DNA of 64,000 bases, taken from Artemia franciscana (taxonomy: Eukaryota; Arthropoda; Branchiopoda; Anostraca; Artemiidae). The notes beneath the pieces were generated by a model. It made no database searches, was not told the DNA's origin, and saw nothing but the letters and a program-made list of their open reading frames with translations. Below, piece by piece: positions 37,495-47,128 of the stretch. The position numbers were made by a program, and so were the translations under genes. Location of the stretch: NCBI RefSeq assembly GCF_032884065.1, contig NC_088866.1, positions 45,357,653 through 45,421,652 of the forward strand. Reading direction: 5' to 3'. Position 1 is the stretch's first letter. The number at the start of each line of letters is the position of its first letter.

Positions 37495-38148
37495 AATTTC
37501 GGAGGTTCGTGAAATGTTGTCACAGCGCCATTTATTTTGAATTGTGTTTCTAATTGAGCGCATTTTTTAAAAAATTAGCCACATGGTAAAGATGAATTCT
37601 ATAATTGTTTAGTTCATTCAGGTTTTTTGCAATGTGTTAATATTTGTGATTTGGTAAAATTTATAATATTTAGTTTACCTATTGTTGCTAAAGGGAGGGA
37701 TATATTAACAGGATAAGCTTGTTTTGGTTTCACTTGGTTGTTTTACATTTGCTGTTTTTTTTTCATAGGCATGTATTTTGGGGGTGATACCTGACGCGGG
37801 GATGCCATGGATATTCTGTGGTAGCCACAACACTGTGCTGGGTAGAGAATTTAGAGTGGCGAAACCCTATATAGGCCAGTGTATCCTCCTGATGAGCCCT
37901 TATGTTGGGTGTTGCCTCTGAATTATTTGTCTATATTATTTTTTCTATTGTTCGGTAAATGACGACTTATACTTATTGACGACATGACTGCCTGTCCATG
38001 GATTATTCTTTATGGTTGATTGTGTGTGGCTATACTGTTTGACCTATGTGATTGTATGGATGAGTAGGGTTAAGGCCTCATTCAAGTGCTGGTCTATATT
38101 AATCACTAATTTAGGAAAACAGTCTTCCTTTTCTCCTTCTGTCTCTTT

Positions 38149-38195
<47 letters not shown>

Positions 38196-38203
38196 CTTTT
38201 TTT
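37495..38203 (+). other. Naiad 3' untranslated region
   Basis: Non-coding, GC-richer near 37,780-37,910, ending in a long poly(T) run at about 38,151-38,203 before the 3' pseudo-LTR. It contains CTGATGA (37,889) and, upstream, GGCGAAAC (37,858), fragments reminiscent of hammerhead ribozyme cores, but no complete fold was found. Confidence 0.7.
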
Positions 38204-38245
38204 TGTGTTTGTGCTGTAGCATTGGTGATTTCTCTTTTCATGATA
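38204..38245 (+). repeat. 3' pseudo-LTR of the Naiad element
   Basis: 42 bp identical to the 5' copy at 34,441. Followed by ATATAATGATATAATTAATA microsatellite that mirrors the 5' flank. Confidence 0.85.
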
Positions 38246-38437
38246 ATATAATGATATAATTAATAATATGATAATATAATTAATAATACAATTAATTAAT
38301 TAATAATATAATTAATGATATTCAAAATTAACAGACTAACAGTACTTAAAGAAAACGTAGCGTTAAAGAAGAAATTGCGGCATTGCTCGAAAAATTAAAT
38401 GATTTTTAAACAATCAAAAGAATAACCTTAAAAAAGT

Positions 38438-38661
38438 AAAACAGTTCAAAATAGGGATGAAACCTTTTTATTGACAGTAAATAGATATAAAATTATTTAA
38501 CTGGATATTTCGAACACATATACAGTGTTCATCATCAGCAGTAAAACTGTTTTACTGCTGATGATGAGCACTGTATATGTGTTCGAAATATCCAGTTCAA
38601 TAATTTTATATCTATTCACTGTCAATAAAAAGGTTCCATCCCTATTTTGAACTGTTTTACT
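38438..38661. mobile_element. Near-perfect 224-bp palindrome (foldback MITE-like)
   Basis: The two halves, about 110 bp each, are inverted copies with only a few mismatches. Both outer ends read GTAAAACAGTTCAAAATAGG or its complement, and the centre is GTAAAACTGTTTTAC. Each half contains CTGATGA, a 6-bp stem (GARCAC/GTGTTC) around TGTATAT, then CGAAAT, resembling the CTGATGA-stem-GAAA core of hammerhead ribozymes known from Penelope-like and retrozyme elements. The stem keeps pairing between halves through a G-U change. It lies 190 bp beyond the Naiad 3' end, inside the same intron. Confidence 0.85.
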
Positions 38662-40423
38662 TTCGTCATGGAAAGGCAGTGTGGTCTTGGAAGTTATCTA
38701 TAACCTTACAAAATTGTGGTTTTAATGCATCATCAGATTTAAGATGCGTCCTGGGGGCAAAAAAGTTTCTTTTTTGTTGGTTCAAAACTTCAACAACAAG
38801 GGTGCGTGCTATTTTTCATCAGTACTATCATTCGGTATTAACTATACCAAAGGAAAAGCATTCCCCCCCCCCACATCCTGGGCCCATCGTAGGTCAATTT
38901 ATACCTGAAGAACAAGATATTCTAAGTTTTTTGTTGGGTTGCACCAAATAATGTCTGAAAAAATAAATCAATTGTAACACTAATTCCTCCTTCTGCAAAG
39001 TTTTGTCAAACACAGGAATTATTCAAATAGACTATAATAAATATCAAAAACTAGATATCGTATTAAAAATTACTTTTACGCTGCTAGGAAATAATATTTT
39101 TTTTCAATGAATGACAATCTTTGGTGATGAGCAAATATTTTTTACTATGCCCAGAGATGATAAGAAGAAAAAGTTCACCTTTCCCAGACAAAATTTGAAG
39201 CTGTAAGCCTTAAAAATACAGCCTAAAATATGTTCTTCATTATGTCTGGCAGAATAATTATTTTCTAATCGTCGATTGCACAAAGGGTAATGTTTCTGAT
39301 TTCAACCAGTGTGACAGGCTTTTGTTGTATATTTTCCAATCTGTTTATGAAGTTAAAGTTTCTTTATTAATAGCTGGGAAGTTTAAAAACGGTCGCTAAG
39401 GAGCAGTAGTGCCTGCTCTAGGAATCTCATTGTTCATATTCCTTTAAAAAGCCAATGCACAATTCTTGTCTTGTGATTTGTCACTAATTTAAGTCTAAAT
39501 AACCCTAATTCAAGATCGCCCTAGGTACACGGTTATGTTTATAGTTATTTTATTACCCACCCTAGTAGTGTACTCAAGTTTTCTTATTTATTACTCTCAT
39601 TTTATTTGTAAGCTATTTGTTGAACCTTTATTGTACATTTTATGTCTTTTTTAAAGTTTCATTTTTATATTTTTTGGAGTTGTTTTTCTGAAGAAATATC
39701 TCTAAGGTCAGAAAAAATACAAAAAAAAAGAGAGCACAAAAAATTCTTTGTAGTGGTAGGTACAATTGCCTTTAAAAATTCTATGTAACAAATTTTTTCG
39801 GCAAGAGGGGGGACATCTTTACAATATAAATAAAAACAATAAGATTTATTTGTAGAATAAGCAAAGTAGGAAAAAGTAAACGTAAAAAGATCAAGGCTTA
39901 CGAGAGAAGACTTAATGTCACCTCACCTTATCCATAATGCAGCTCAGTTAAGTGTGTAGTCTGTGGAATAAAACCACATCACAGTTCAAATTACAACAAA
40001 TAACGTTTTTGTAGGAAGTAATGCCACTGAGCCTATCTTTGAGGCTAAATTGTTGCAAGCATCAGTTTTATTGGGTGTATCTGGTGGCAGGGTTAATTTA
40101 TAGTCTTAGTTTGGGTGGCTAATATACTAAAGCATTATTCTTTACTTCAACAACTATACTTTTAATTGCTTGCTTTTCATTTTTTCTATTTATCATGTTC
40201 ATCATGTTTTCTTCTTTATTTTATTTTGTTCATGCTCTGTTTTTTTATTATTTTTTTTTGTATAACACAAATAAATTCTACATATTCTACATGGTTTTAA
40301 TTTTAAATTGATTTTCGGAATATGGTTTAAAATGTAATCTTTTTAGTTGTTTTGAATCGTTAGTAACAGAGAAACAAATTCTGTGAACTGTTAATTTCAC
40401 GTTAGTAACAAAATGGAACATAC
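38662..40423. other. Intron sequence, nothing further recognised
   Basis: AT-rich DNA between the palindrome and the candidate BBS1 exon at 40,424. A C8 run lies near 38,863. No coding block was recognised on either strand. Confidence 0.35.
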
Positions 40424-40461
40424 TTGGCACAAAAATTTCAAACAGGCATCCATCAGTTTCC
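40424..40461 (-). CDS. BBS1: Probable small BBS1 exon (38 bp)
   Basis: After the acceptor TTTTTGTAG (above 40,461) a 38-bp block completes the split glycine codon left by the upstream exon and encodes KLMDACLKFLCQ before a donor GTATGT at 40,423. Position and pattern correspond to the GGGLIIKILKR strand that closes the BBS1 propeller. The alternative longer reading frame over 40,499-40,287 is out of phase with the upstream exon. It is a short exon, so the call relies on phase and splice signals. Confidence 0.55.
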
Positions 40462-40487
40462 CTACAAAAATATATAAAATGACTTAC

Positions 40488-40713
40488 CATACGAAACAAT
40501 GGCTAATGCAGATTCTCCAGTATTAAGTCTTGTAGAGGTAAGTAATTTTGGTTTTTCACTCAATAGCAAGGTTTCAACAAGTACACCATCCCGATAAAAG
40601 AGTATACTGTTGAAAATGGCTACAGCAATAACAGGCGAGAGAGAGGACGGAGGGTAGAACGTGCATATACTTAACATCTTTGTCCATAAAGGTACTGTCC
40701 AGAGCCTTTTCCC
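40488..40713 (-). CDS. BBS1: BBS1 exon, late beta-propeller
   Basis: This 226-bp exon starts after the acceptor TTTTATAG (above 40,713) and ends at the donor GTAAGT at 40,487. It encodes GKRLWTVPL at its start, matching the GKKLWTVQMP block of vertebrate BBS1. VIAVAIFNSILFYRDGVLVE follows, matching the [20 protein letters not shown] blade. It enters in phase 0 and leaves in phase 1. The next upstream exon ends in GFTSK, so the junction GFTSK|GKRLWTV reproduces the family sequence GFTHKGKKLWTV. BBS1 is the BBSome subunit that binds ARL6/BBS3 and helps sort membrane cargo into and out of cilia. Confidence 0.9.
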
Positions 40714-40792
40714 CTATAAAATCAGAGTCTAAAATGAGAATATTTCATAAAATCTACGATAACCTTGCCAACACTGATTTTCTTACAGGATT

Positions 40793-40930
40793 TTTTAGTG
40801 TTGGAGTAGCCTTCCAGCAGAAGCTGAAGAATCTTTAAATCTTCTTGGTGTTCGAATAGTGTTTTAGCGTTGAAATCTTTTTAGTTTTTTAGTGTTGGGA
40901 AAGCTTTCCAGCAGAAGCTGTAGAATTTAT
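40793..40930. repeat. Local direct repeat of about 45 bp
   Basis: TTTTTTAGTGTTGG followed by CTTCCAGCAGAAGCTG occurs at 40,793 and again at about 40,887, separated by 94 bp. Intronic, between two BBS1 exons. Confidence 0.75.
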
Positions 40931-41694
40931 TAATGTTCAATCTTCATATTCTGTTCTCATCAATACGCAAATGAATTTTCAAGAGGAAGAAGACTTGTAA
41001 TGGTAACAGCATTAACAGGAGATAGGAAGGAGAAAGATGGAACATTCACATAATTAATATCTTGGTCTATAAAGGTGATATTCTGAGTCTTTTTTTTCTA
41101 AAAATTATGTTTTAAAATTAAAATGTTCCACACGCTTTCATGTAGGTTCTTGTGATCAGTTGTTAGTTTCTTTCATGTTAGTTTGTTAATTTCCAATCCT
41201 CCAGTCCACTCAACCCCCCCCCCCCCAAAAAAAAGACAGAAGATTCTCTTAGTAAGTATTGGAACTTTTAACGTTAATTTCTGGAAGCGATAATGATACC
41301 AGAAAAAATTAAAATAGTAACTGTCAAAGCTAAAATTTACCCTAATATGAAACTAATAGTTTCCTTAGGCCCTCAACGTGGCAAAAAAACACCAATTTTC
41401 CACTTATTTCAACAAAAAGAACAATGATTTCTCAAAAATCAAATTTACCAGCAGTTTGACATTCAAACTAGACATTCAAAACAGATCAGACCTAACCAGT
41501 CAAAAAGCAACCATAACAACTGACCAAGTCTACCTAGCTTAGGTGGCTCAGGGCCAATTATCAATATGCCAGAATGGAATATAATGTCAATAGAATTATG
41601 GCGGCTGCCTGTACATTATTTAAAAAAAAAATTTAATTTGACAAAAATTGTTAAATTTTTATACTTTATATTTCTACAAATGGAATAGTAATAC

Positions 41695-41916
41695 CTTGCT
41701 TGTAAATCCAGATACTTCTAATTCTGAAGAAACAACTAAAACCTTATCCACATAAGCGAGAGTTTTAATTTCTTCGTAAAAGTATGCAACGGAATTATGC
41801 AAGTCTTCATTCTGGGTTGTGTAAACCTGACCTCGCTTGCCAGAAAAAGCAATTTTATAGTCACTCTCATACACTCCACGACAAGCTACGTGGTTTGCAA
41901 CCACGGGAACAGCAAA
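41695..41916 (-). CDS. BBS1: BBS1 exon, mid beta-propeller
   Basis: A 222-bp, 74-codon phase-0 exon lies between an acceptor (TTTTTTAG above 41,916) and a donor (GTATTA from 41,694). It begins FAVPVVANHVACRGVYESDY and contains KIAFSGKRGQVY, matching RLAAACRNGNIY of vertebrate BBS1. It ends with VDKVLVVSSELEVSGFTSK, matching [20 protein letters not shown]. Joined to the upstream exon (...TFSVLCQ) the alignment to the family is free of gaps across the junction. The upstream intron (41,917-44,113) contains the 537-bp tandem duplication. Confidence 0.93.
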
Positions 41917-42829
41917 CTAAAAAACAGATATGAAATAAATGATTTCAATTTTCGATTGAAATAAAATGGAATTAATATAGCGACAAATAAATCTTCATTA
42001 AAACTTTGACCTGTTATTAAAAATTTGTTCTATATCTATTTTGAATACAAAGTAAAGAAAATGTATGATCAAATTAAACTACAGGATAAAGATTCTTCCC
42101 CTAGAAAACCGCCAATCTACATTTTTACAACTTTAAGGTTAAGTATGGCCATAGCTTTACAAGGGCAGAAATTTAGAATATAATTTAACTATTGGAAAGG
42201 CATTAGTATGAAATATATAATATCCTGCCCGTACGTTTTTAGAATTTTTCTTCTTAAAACCACCCTTAGCTTTTCACAGAAGTGGTTTAGGATTAGATTA
42301 ACATGAAATATGCATTGTTGTGCCCATAAATGAAGGGCATATCTACATTATTCATAGTACTACAGCATAAATAGGGCAGAAATTTTGTGGGATGAAAATA
42401 GTACAAGATTGGGATATTGAAAAAAGATTAATATGAAAAATACATTGCCATATCTAAAGAAAAACAGGATATTTGACACTTTTCATAATTATGCAGCTTT
42501 GCGAATGAAAAAATTTAGGAGGAAATCTAACCTTTCCGAATAGATTTATATGATCATAATACGTCGTCCCGTGCATTTCCATAATTCATCTTCTTAAGTG
42601 TGGCCTTTGCTTTTTGTGGAAGAAATTTAAGACTAAATTGACCCACCGGAGAACTAATAATATAGAAATACAGAAATACATTGTCCTACCCAAATCAAAA
42701 GACTAAAAACAAATTTTTATTACATTAAAGCTTAAATAAGGCCTAAGCATTTTGAGGGAAAATATTTAGGAATTGATTAATCTGTAGGATAAAGATTAAT
42801 ACAAAAAATACAGTGTCTTGCCTGAAACT

Positions 42830-42914
42830 TGCCTGAAGCTGTGTAGGCCTCAGGCGGCTTGGTATTGAGGTGAGTTGCTAGTATTTATGCTCATTAGTAT
42901 TTATAGTATAGTAT
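42830..42914 (+). repeat. Short 3' UTR scrap of non-LTR family T
   Basis: GTGTAGGCCTCAGGCGGCTTGG followed by GAGTTGCTAGTATTTAT matches the end of the family T tails at 51,900-51,960 and, inverted, 33,380-33,440. It directly borders the 537-bp duplication. Confidence 0.65.
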
Positions 42915-43988
42915 TAAAATACTATAGTATAGTATTAAATACGAGCATAGTATTTATGCTAAGATTTATGCTCAAAGTGTCTGCTAAAAGTAAAAAATAA
43001 TAATAAACAACTGAAAAGTACAAAAAAAAACACAATTTACAGATCCTCAAGAAGTTTGACAACCTTCCACGTACAACAGAGCAATCTTTCAACGGCAAAT
43101 GCATCATATGTAGAAACAAAAATTGGACAGCATTTGTGGCTGGATGGGCCTTGGAACCACTTTTGTTCCCCAATTACACAGATCCAAAATCCATTCATTA
43201 TTTTGTTTAAAAAAAATCGTACCACGGCTACCTTAATGTAACAAGCCCAAAAATGGGAAGGTGTGGGGTTAGGATTTCAACATACATACTGATAATCACA
43301 GTTCTCACTTAATTCAGCTTCTAGAAAATTGCAACAAGCTGATCTTTCTGCAAAAAAGAACTGGGGTAAGGGAGATTGAAGAGGCTTACTTTACTGAAAA
43401 TCATCATTGTCTTGTCCCACTGAACCAAAATGGCAGTGGAATTTATCCACTTAAAATACTATAGTATAGTATTAAATACGAGCATAGTATTTATGCTAAG
43501 ATTTATGCTCAAAGTGTCTGCTAAAAGTAAAAAATAATAATAAACAACTGAAAAGTACAAAAAAAAACACAATTTACAGATCCTCAAGAAGTTTGACAAC
43601 CTTCCACGTACAACAGAGCAATCTTTCAACGGCAAATGCATCATATGTAGAAACAAAAATTGGACAGCATTTGTGGCTGGATGGGCCATGGAACCACTTT
43701 TGTTCCCCAATTAAACAGATCCAAAATCCATTCATTATTTTGTTTAAAACAAATCGTACCACGGCTACCTTAATGTAACAAGCCCAAAAATGGGAAGGTG
43801 TGGGGTTAGGATTTCAACATACATACTGATAATCACAGTTCTCACTTAATTCAGCTTCTAGAAAATTGCAACAAGCTGATCTTTCTGCAAAAAAGAACTG
43901 GGGTAAGGAAGATTGAAGAGGCTTACTTTACTGAAAATCATCATTGTCTTGTCCCACTGAACCAAAATGGCAGTGGAATTTATCCACT
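42915..43988. repeat. Tandem duplication, two 537-bp copies
   Basis: Copy 1 is 42,915-43,451 and copy 2 is 43,452-43,988, with only about four to five single-base differences, so roughly 99 percent identical. The left border is at TAAAATACTATAG, within a short inverted repeat of the word ATAGTATAGTATT. The right border is at TTTATCCACT. Paired open frames in both copies look coding-like in places, but they lie within a BBS1 intron whose flanking exons join without gap. Confidence 0.97.
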
Positions 43989-44113
43989 GCCCTTGTTTGC
44001 ACGGAGGCAACCACCCTGTTGGGGATGGAAAGACTAAGATAACCATTTTATGGTAAAGCCCTCTTCCCAGCCAAAGGACTTTAACTTACTCTGAGGACAA
44101 TAAAGTGACTTAC

Positions 44114-44233
44114 TTGACAGAGTACGCTAAAAGTCTCGCAGTCAACAATTATCACTCGTCGGCTTAGCGTCGTCAACACCAGGCTAGACTGATGGTGGTT
44201 TTTCGTCAAGGTGCTTAAGGTGGTGATAGAGTC
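44114..44233 (-). CDS. BBS1: BBS1 exon, beta-propeller
   Basis: A 120-bp, 40-codon phase-0 exon runs from an acceptor (TTTATAG above 44,233) to a strong donor (GTAAGT from 44,113). It begins DSITTLSTLTKNHHQSSLVL and ends VIIVDCETFSVLCQ. This matches the vertebrate BBS1 segment [12 protein letters not shown]...SCLVLGT...ELLVLDPEAFTILAK in order and spacing. The preceding exon is 6.3 kb away at 50,502; the following one is 41,916-41,695. It was too short to appear as a long open frame and was found by its splice signals and homology. Confidence 0.93.
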
Positions 44234-44389
44234 CTATAAAGACATATTACCTTCAAAATATGAGCATTAAAAAAGCGACATAGCACATCGTTGAATTTTT
44301 CAGACAAAAAACTAACATTAATGTGAAATTATGCTTATCTTGAAAAGAAACTAAACAATTTAAACACTTTAGTTCCTTGTTCTAACATA

Positions 44390-45220
44390 TATACATATAT
44401 ATTAGAGTCACCTAATTCCTGTTTCTGTTTCCATCAGTTCCTGGAAACTCTGGGGACTGTGGATTAAGCCTTCCTATCACAGTCCCTTGTCCCTTGAAGA
44501 GAGCAACCTGTTGAGTTTGGAATAGCCAAGGAATAAAAATATAGAAACATGAGAATTTAAAAAAAGATACAAAGCGAAGCATGGAGTTTTTTAAACTGAA
44601 AACAAGTATTCACCCTAAATTATATGTATGATAAAAGAAACCGGACTGTTCAGAAACATAAGTTTTTCTTACTCTAGAAGATATTTATATTAGAGTAAGC
44701 CGATTACAGTTTAATTTCCAGCCGTGTATTGAAATTCACGGGATTATGGTTAAAAACAGTCATTACAATGCTTTATCTCTTGAAGTATGGCGACCGTTGG
44801 CGTTAAAATAACCAAGACATGAAAATACAAGTATTAAATAAAAAAGCGACATGGAAAACTTTTAATTTTTTCAGTTTAAATTTGTCAAACTGAAAGCGAG
44901 CATTAGGTTTATGTTGAAAATAAACTAAATATTTTGAAACATGTTTTGCTACTCTAATATATATGTCAATTACAGTAAGTTGTTTTAAGTTTCTCTTCCC
45001 AGCCATATTTGGAAATTCTGGGGCCTGTGGGTCAAAGCGGTCCGTCACAAGGACTTATTCTTTGAGGAATAACAACCGTTGGGGGAGATACAGCCAAGAA
45101 ATCTGAAATATTAAAATATGACCACGAAAAGAGAATATAGCATAGCTTATAATCTATGAACTTAAGCTAGCATGAGCCTGAAATTAAGTTTATATTAATA
45201 AGAAACTTACACGAAAATTT
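44390..45220. repeat. Three strongly diverged repeats of about 280 bp
   Basis: Blocks starting near 44,395, 44,690 and 44,950 each contain a TTCCxG(C/G)...GAAA(C/T)TC(T/A)(G/C)GGG phrase, then a CTTG(A/T)(A/G)GAxxxxCAACC-like phrase and a long A-rich tail. A related block occurs at about 49,400-49,640. Divergence is high, so the unit boundaries are approximate. Confidence 0.4.
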
Positions 45221-45234
45221 ACAATTTACAAGAA

Positions 45235-45450
45235 AAGGGCTCCGGGTTCAAGTCCCACTGGTTGCTATTGTTTGGCTGAAGATGTGGGCCAGGATTTTCC
45301 CCTCCAAGACAAGAAAAAGTACACCCAGCTTCAGATGGGAAATTAGAGGTGTATATGGAAAAACAAGGCAAGCGTCGGGTGATTACAGCCTGTGACACTA
45401 AATGGCTGGCTCGTACCGCTCTCTGATGGGCATTATCACACCTAAATCAT
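45235..45450 (+). repeat. SINE-like fragment with Pol III B box
   Basis: CCGGGTTCAAGTCCCAC at about 45,240-45,257 is a good Pol III B box. It is followed by about 190 bp of moderately GC-rich sequence with no coding frame, a layout typical of tRNA-derived SINEs. The A-box half is missing. Confidence 0.5.
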
Positions 45451-45474
45451 TTTCCGACATTTTCTTAATAACAA

Positions 45475-47128
45475 TCATGTCTCCAAGTGTATTTTGGAAG
45501 TTTTTTGTTTGAAACGTATGACTTTTATATGTCTAGTTGTGCTGTTTTGTAGTTTGGATTGGATTGTTTGTGCAAGCTTTCTGCTCTTTCCAAGTGTTGT
45601 TTTGAAAGTTTTTTGCTTGAAATGTATGATCAAGGATGTTTACTTTGTCTGTTTCGTGGCTTCGCTTCTCTGTTTTACCATTGTTAGTGTTTCAAAGAGT
45701 ATTTTCGGAAAAAGTTGTTTAGTTCTGCTGTTTCGTGGTTCAGCTTGTCTGTGTTAGCTTTCTTGGTGTTTACAAGTGCATTTTGGGGTTTCTTTATTTG
45801 AAACGTAAGATTTAGGAAGTTTAGTTATGTTGTTTCGTGATTTAGTTTATCTGTGTTAGTGCTAATGATGTTTTCAAGTGTATTTTGGAAGTTTTCGTTT
45901 CAAACATATGATTTAGGATGTTGGCTTGTCCTGTTTTGTGTTTTAGTTTATCTGTGTTAGCTTTTTTAGTGCTTCCAAGTGTATTTTGGAGTTCTTCGTT
46001 TAAAACATAAGATTTAGGAAGTTTAGTTATGTTGTTTCGGGATTTAGTTTATCTGTGTTAGTGCTAATGATGTTTTCAAGTGTATTTTTGGAAGTTTTCG
46101 TTTCAAACATATGATTTAGGATGTTTGCTTGTCCTGTTTTGTGTTTTAGTTTATCCGTGTTAGCTTTTTTAGTGCTTCCAAGTGTATTTTGGAGTTCTTC
46201 GTTTAAAACATAAGATTTAGGAAGTTTAGTTATGTTGTTTCGGGATTTAGTTTATCTGTGTTAGTGCTAATGATGTTTTCAAGTGTATTTTGGAAGTTTT
46301 CGTTTGAAACATATGATTTAGGATGTTTGCTTGTCCTGTTTTGTGTTCTAGTTTATCTGTGTTAGCTTTTTTAGTGCTTCCAAGTGTATTTTGGAGTTCT
46401 TCGTTTAAAAAATAAGATTTAGGATGTTTAATTATGCTCTTTCGATGGCTTAGGTTGCCTGTCTTAGCTTTGTTGGTGTTTCCAAATTTATTTTGGTAGT
46501 TTTCGTTTGAAAATTAAGATTTAGGAGGTTTGGTTGTGGTCTTTCATGATTTAGTTTGTCTGTGTTAGCTTTCTTGATATTTCAAAGAGTATTTTTAAAG
46601 AAGTTGTCTATTTCTGCTATTTTGTAGTTTAGCCTGTCTGTGTTAGCTTTTTGCTGTTTCCAAGTGTGTTTTGAATGTAAGTTTCCATGTGTGAAACGTA
46701 TAATTTAGGATGTTTACTTTCGCTTTTCTGTGGTTTAGCTTCTCTATTTTAGGTTGCTGGTATTTCCAAGCGAAATTTGGTTTTTTTTTTTTTTTTGCTT
46801 AAACAGTATGATTTAGTATGTTTACTTGTCCTCTTTGGTGGTTCAACTTGTCTGTGATACTTTTGTTGGTATTTCAAAGAGTATTTTGGAAGAAGTTATT
46901 TACTTCTACTGTTTAATGCTTTAGCTTGTCAATTCTACAAGCTAATGGTATTTCTAAGTATGTTTTGGAAGTTTTTCTCATGAAAAATGTTATCTAAGGT
47001 GTTTAGTTTTAATGTTTCGTGGTTTAGTTTGTCTGTTTTAGCATTGTTAGTATTTAAAAGTGTATTTTGGGATTTTCTCGTTTGAAACGTAAGATTTAGG
47101 ATGTTTATTTGTGCTGTTTCATAGTTTA
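45475..47128. repeat. Minisatellite array, about 100-bp units, left part
   Basis: About sixteen units share GTGTATTTTGGAAGTTTT, GAAACGTAAGATTTAGGATG, CTGTTTCGTGGTTTAG and GTCTGTGTTAGCTTT. Between about 45,780 and 46,430 units alternate between two variants, one with GCTAATGATGTTTTC and one with CTTTTTTAGTGCTTCC, giving a 202-bp higher-order dimer repeated about three times. The array is interrupted at 47,129 by a retrotransposon and resumes at 48,656. Confidence 0.93.

Larger units (their letters stand above)
34424..38245 (+). mobile_element. Naiad-type Penelope-like retroelement with permuted domains
   Basis: A 3.8-kb element runs from a T-run at 34,424 to 38,245. A 42-bp direct repeat (TGTGTTTGTGCTGTAGC through TTTTCATGATA) lies at each end, at 34,441-34,482 and 38,204-38,245, each preceded by poly(T). 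These act like the short pseudo-LTRs of Penelope-like elements. The coding part has an N-terminal GIY-YIG endonuclease, a short linker with a CxC motif and a C-terminal reverse transcriptase with YLDD. That order is the published hallmark of the Naiad/Chlamys clade. Both flanks are TTAATTA/TATA-rich microsatellite, fitting their known insertion bias. Four reading-frame breaks occur. The element lies antisense in a BBS1 intron. Confidence 0.9.

Noticed and set aside
37858-37895. Hammerhead ribozyme in the Naiad 3' UTR
   Set aside because: GGCGAAAC and CTGATGA are present and a 3-bp stem II can form, but no stem III with the required UH cleavage site is seen. Naiads are reported to lack canonical hammerheads.
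40287-40423. Longer open reading frame as the BBS1 exon following 40,488
   Set aside because: That frame is out of phase with the split glycine codon of the upstream exon. A 38-bp exon ending at a GTATGT donor fits better.
43037-43778. Paired open frames in both copies of the 537-bp duplication, looking partly coding
   Set aside because: The BBS1 exons on either side (44,114 and 41,916) join without gap in the family alignment, so this is intron. The frames are duplicated because the DNA is duplicated.
45494-45757. An 87-codon cysteine-rich open frame resembling a secreted peptide
   Set aside because: It is a translation of the minisatellite units; the repeated peptide pattern follows the 100-bp period.
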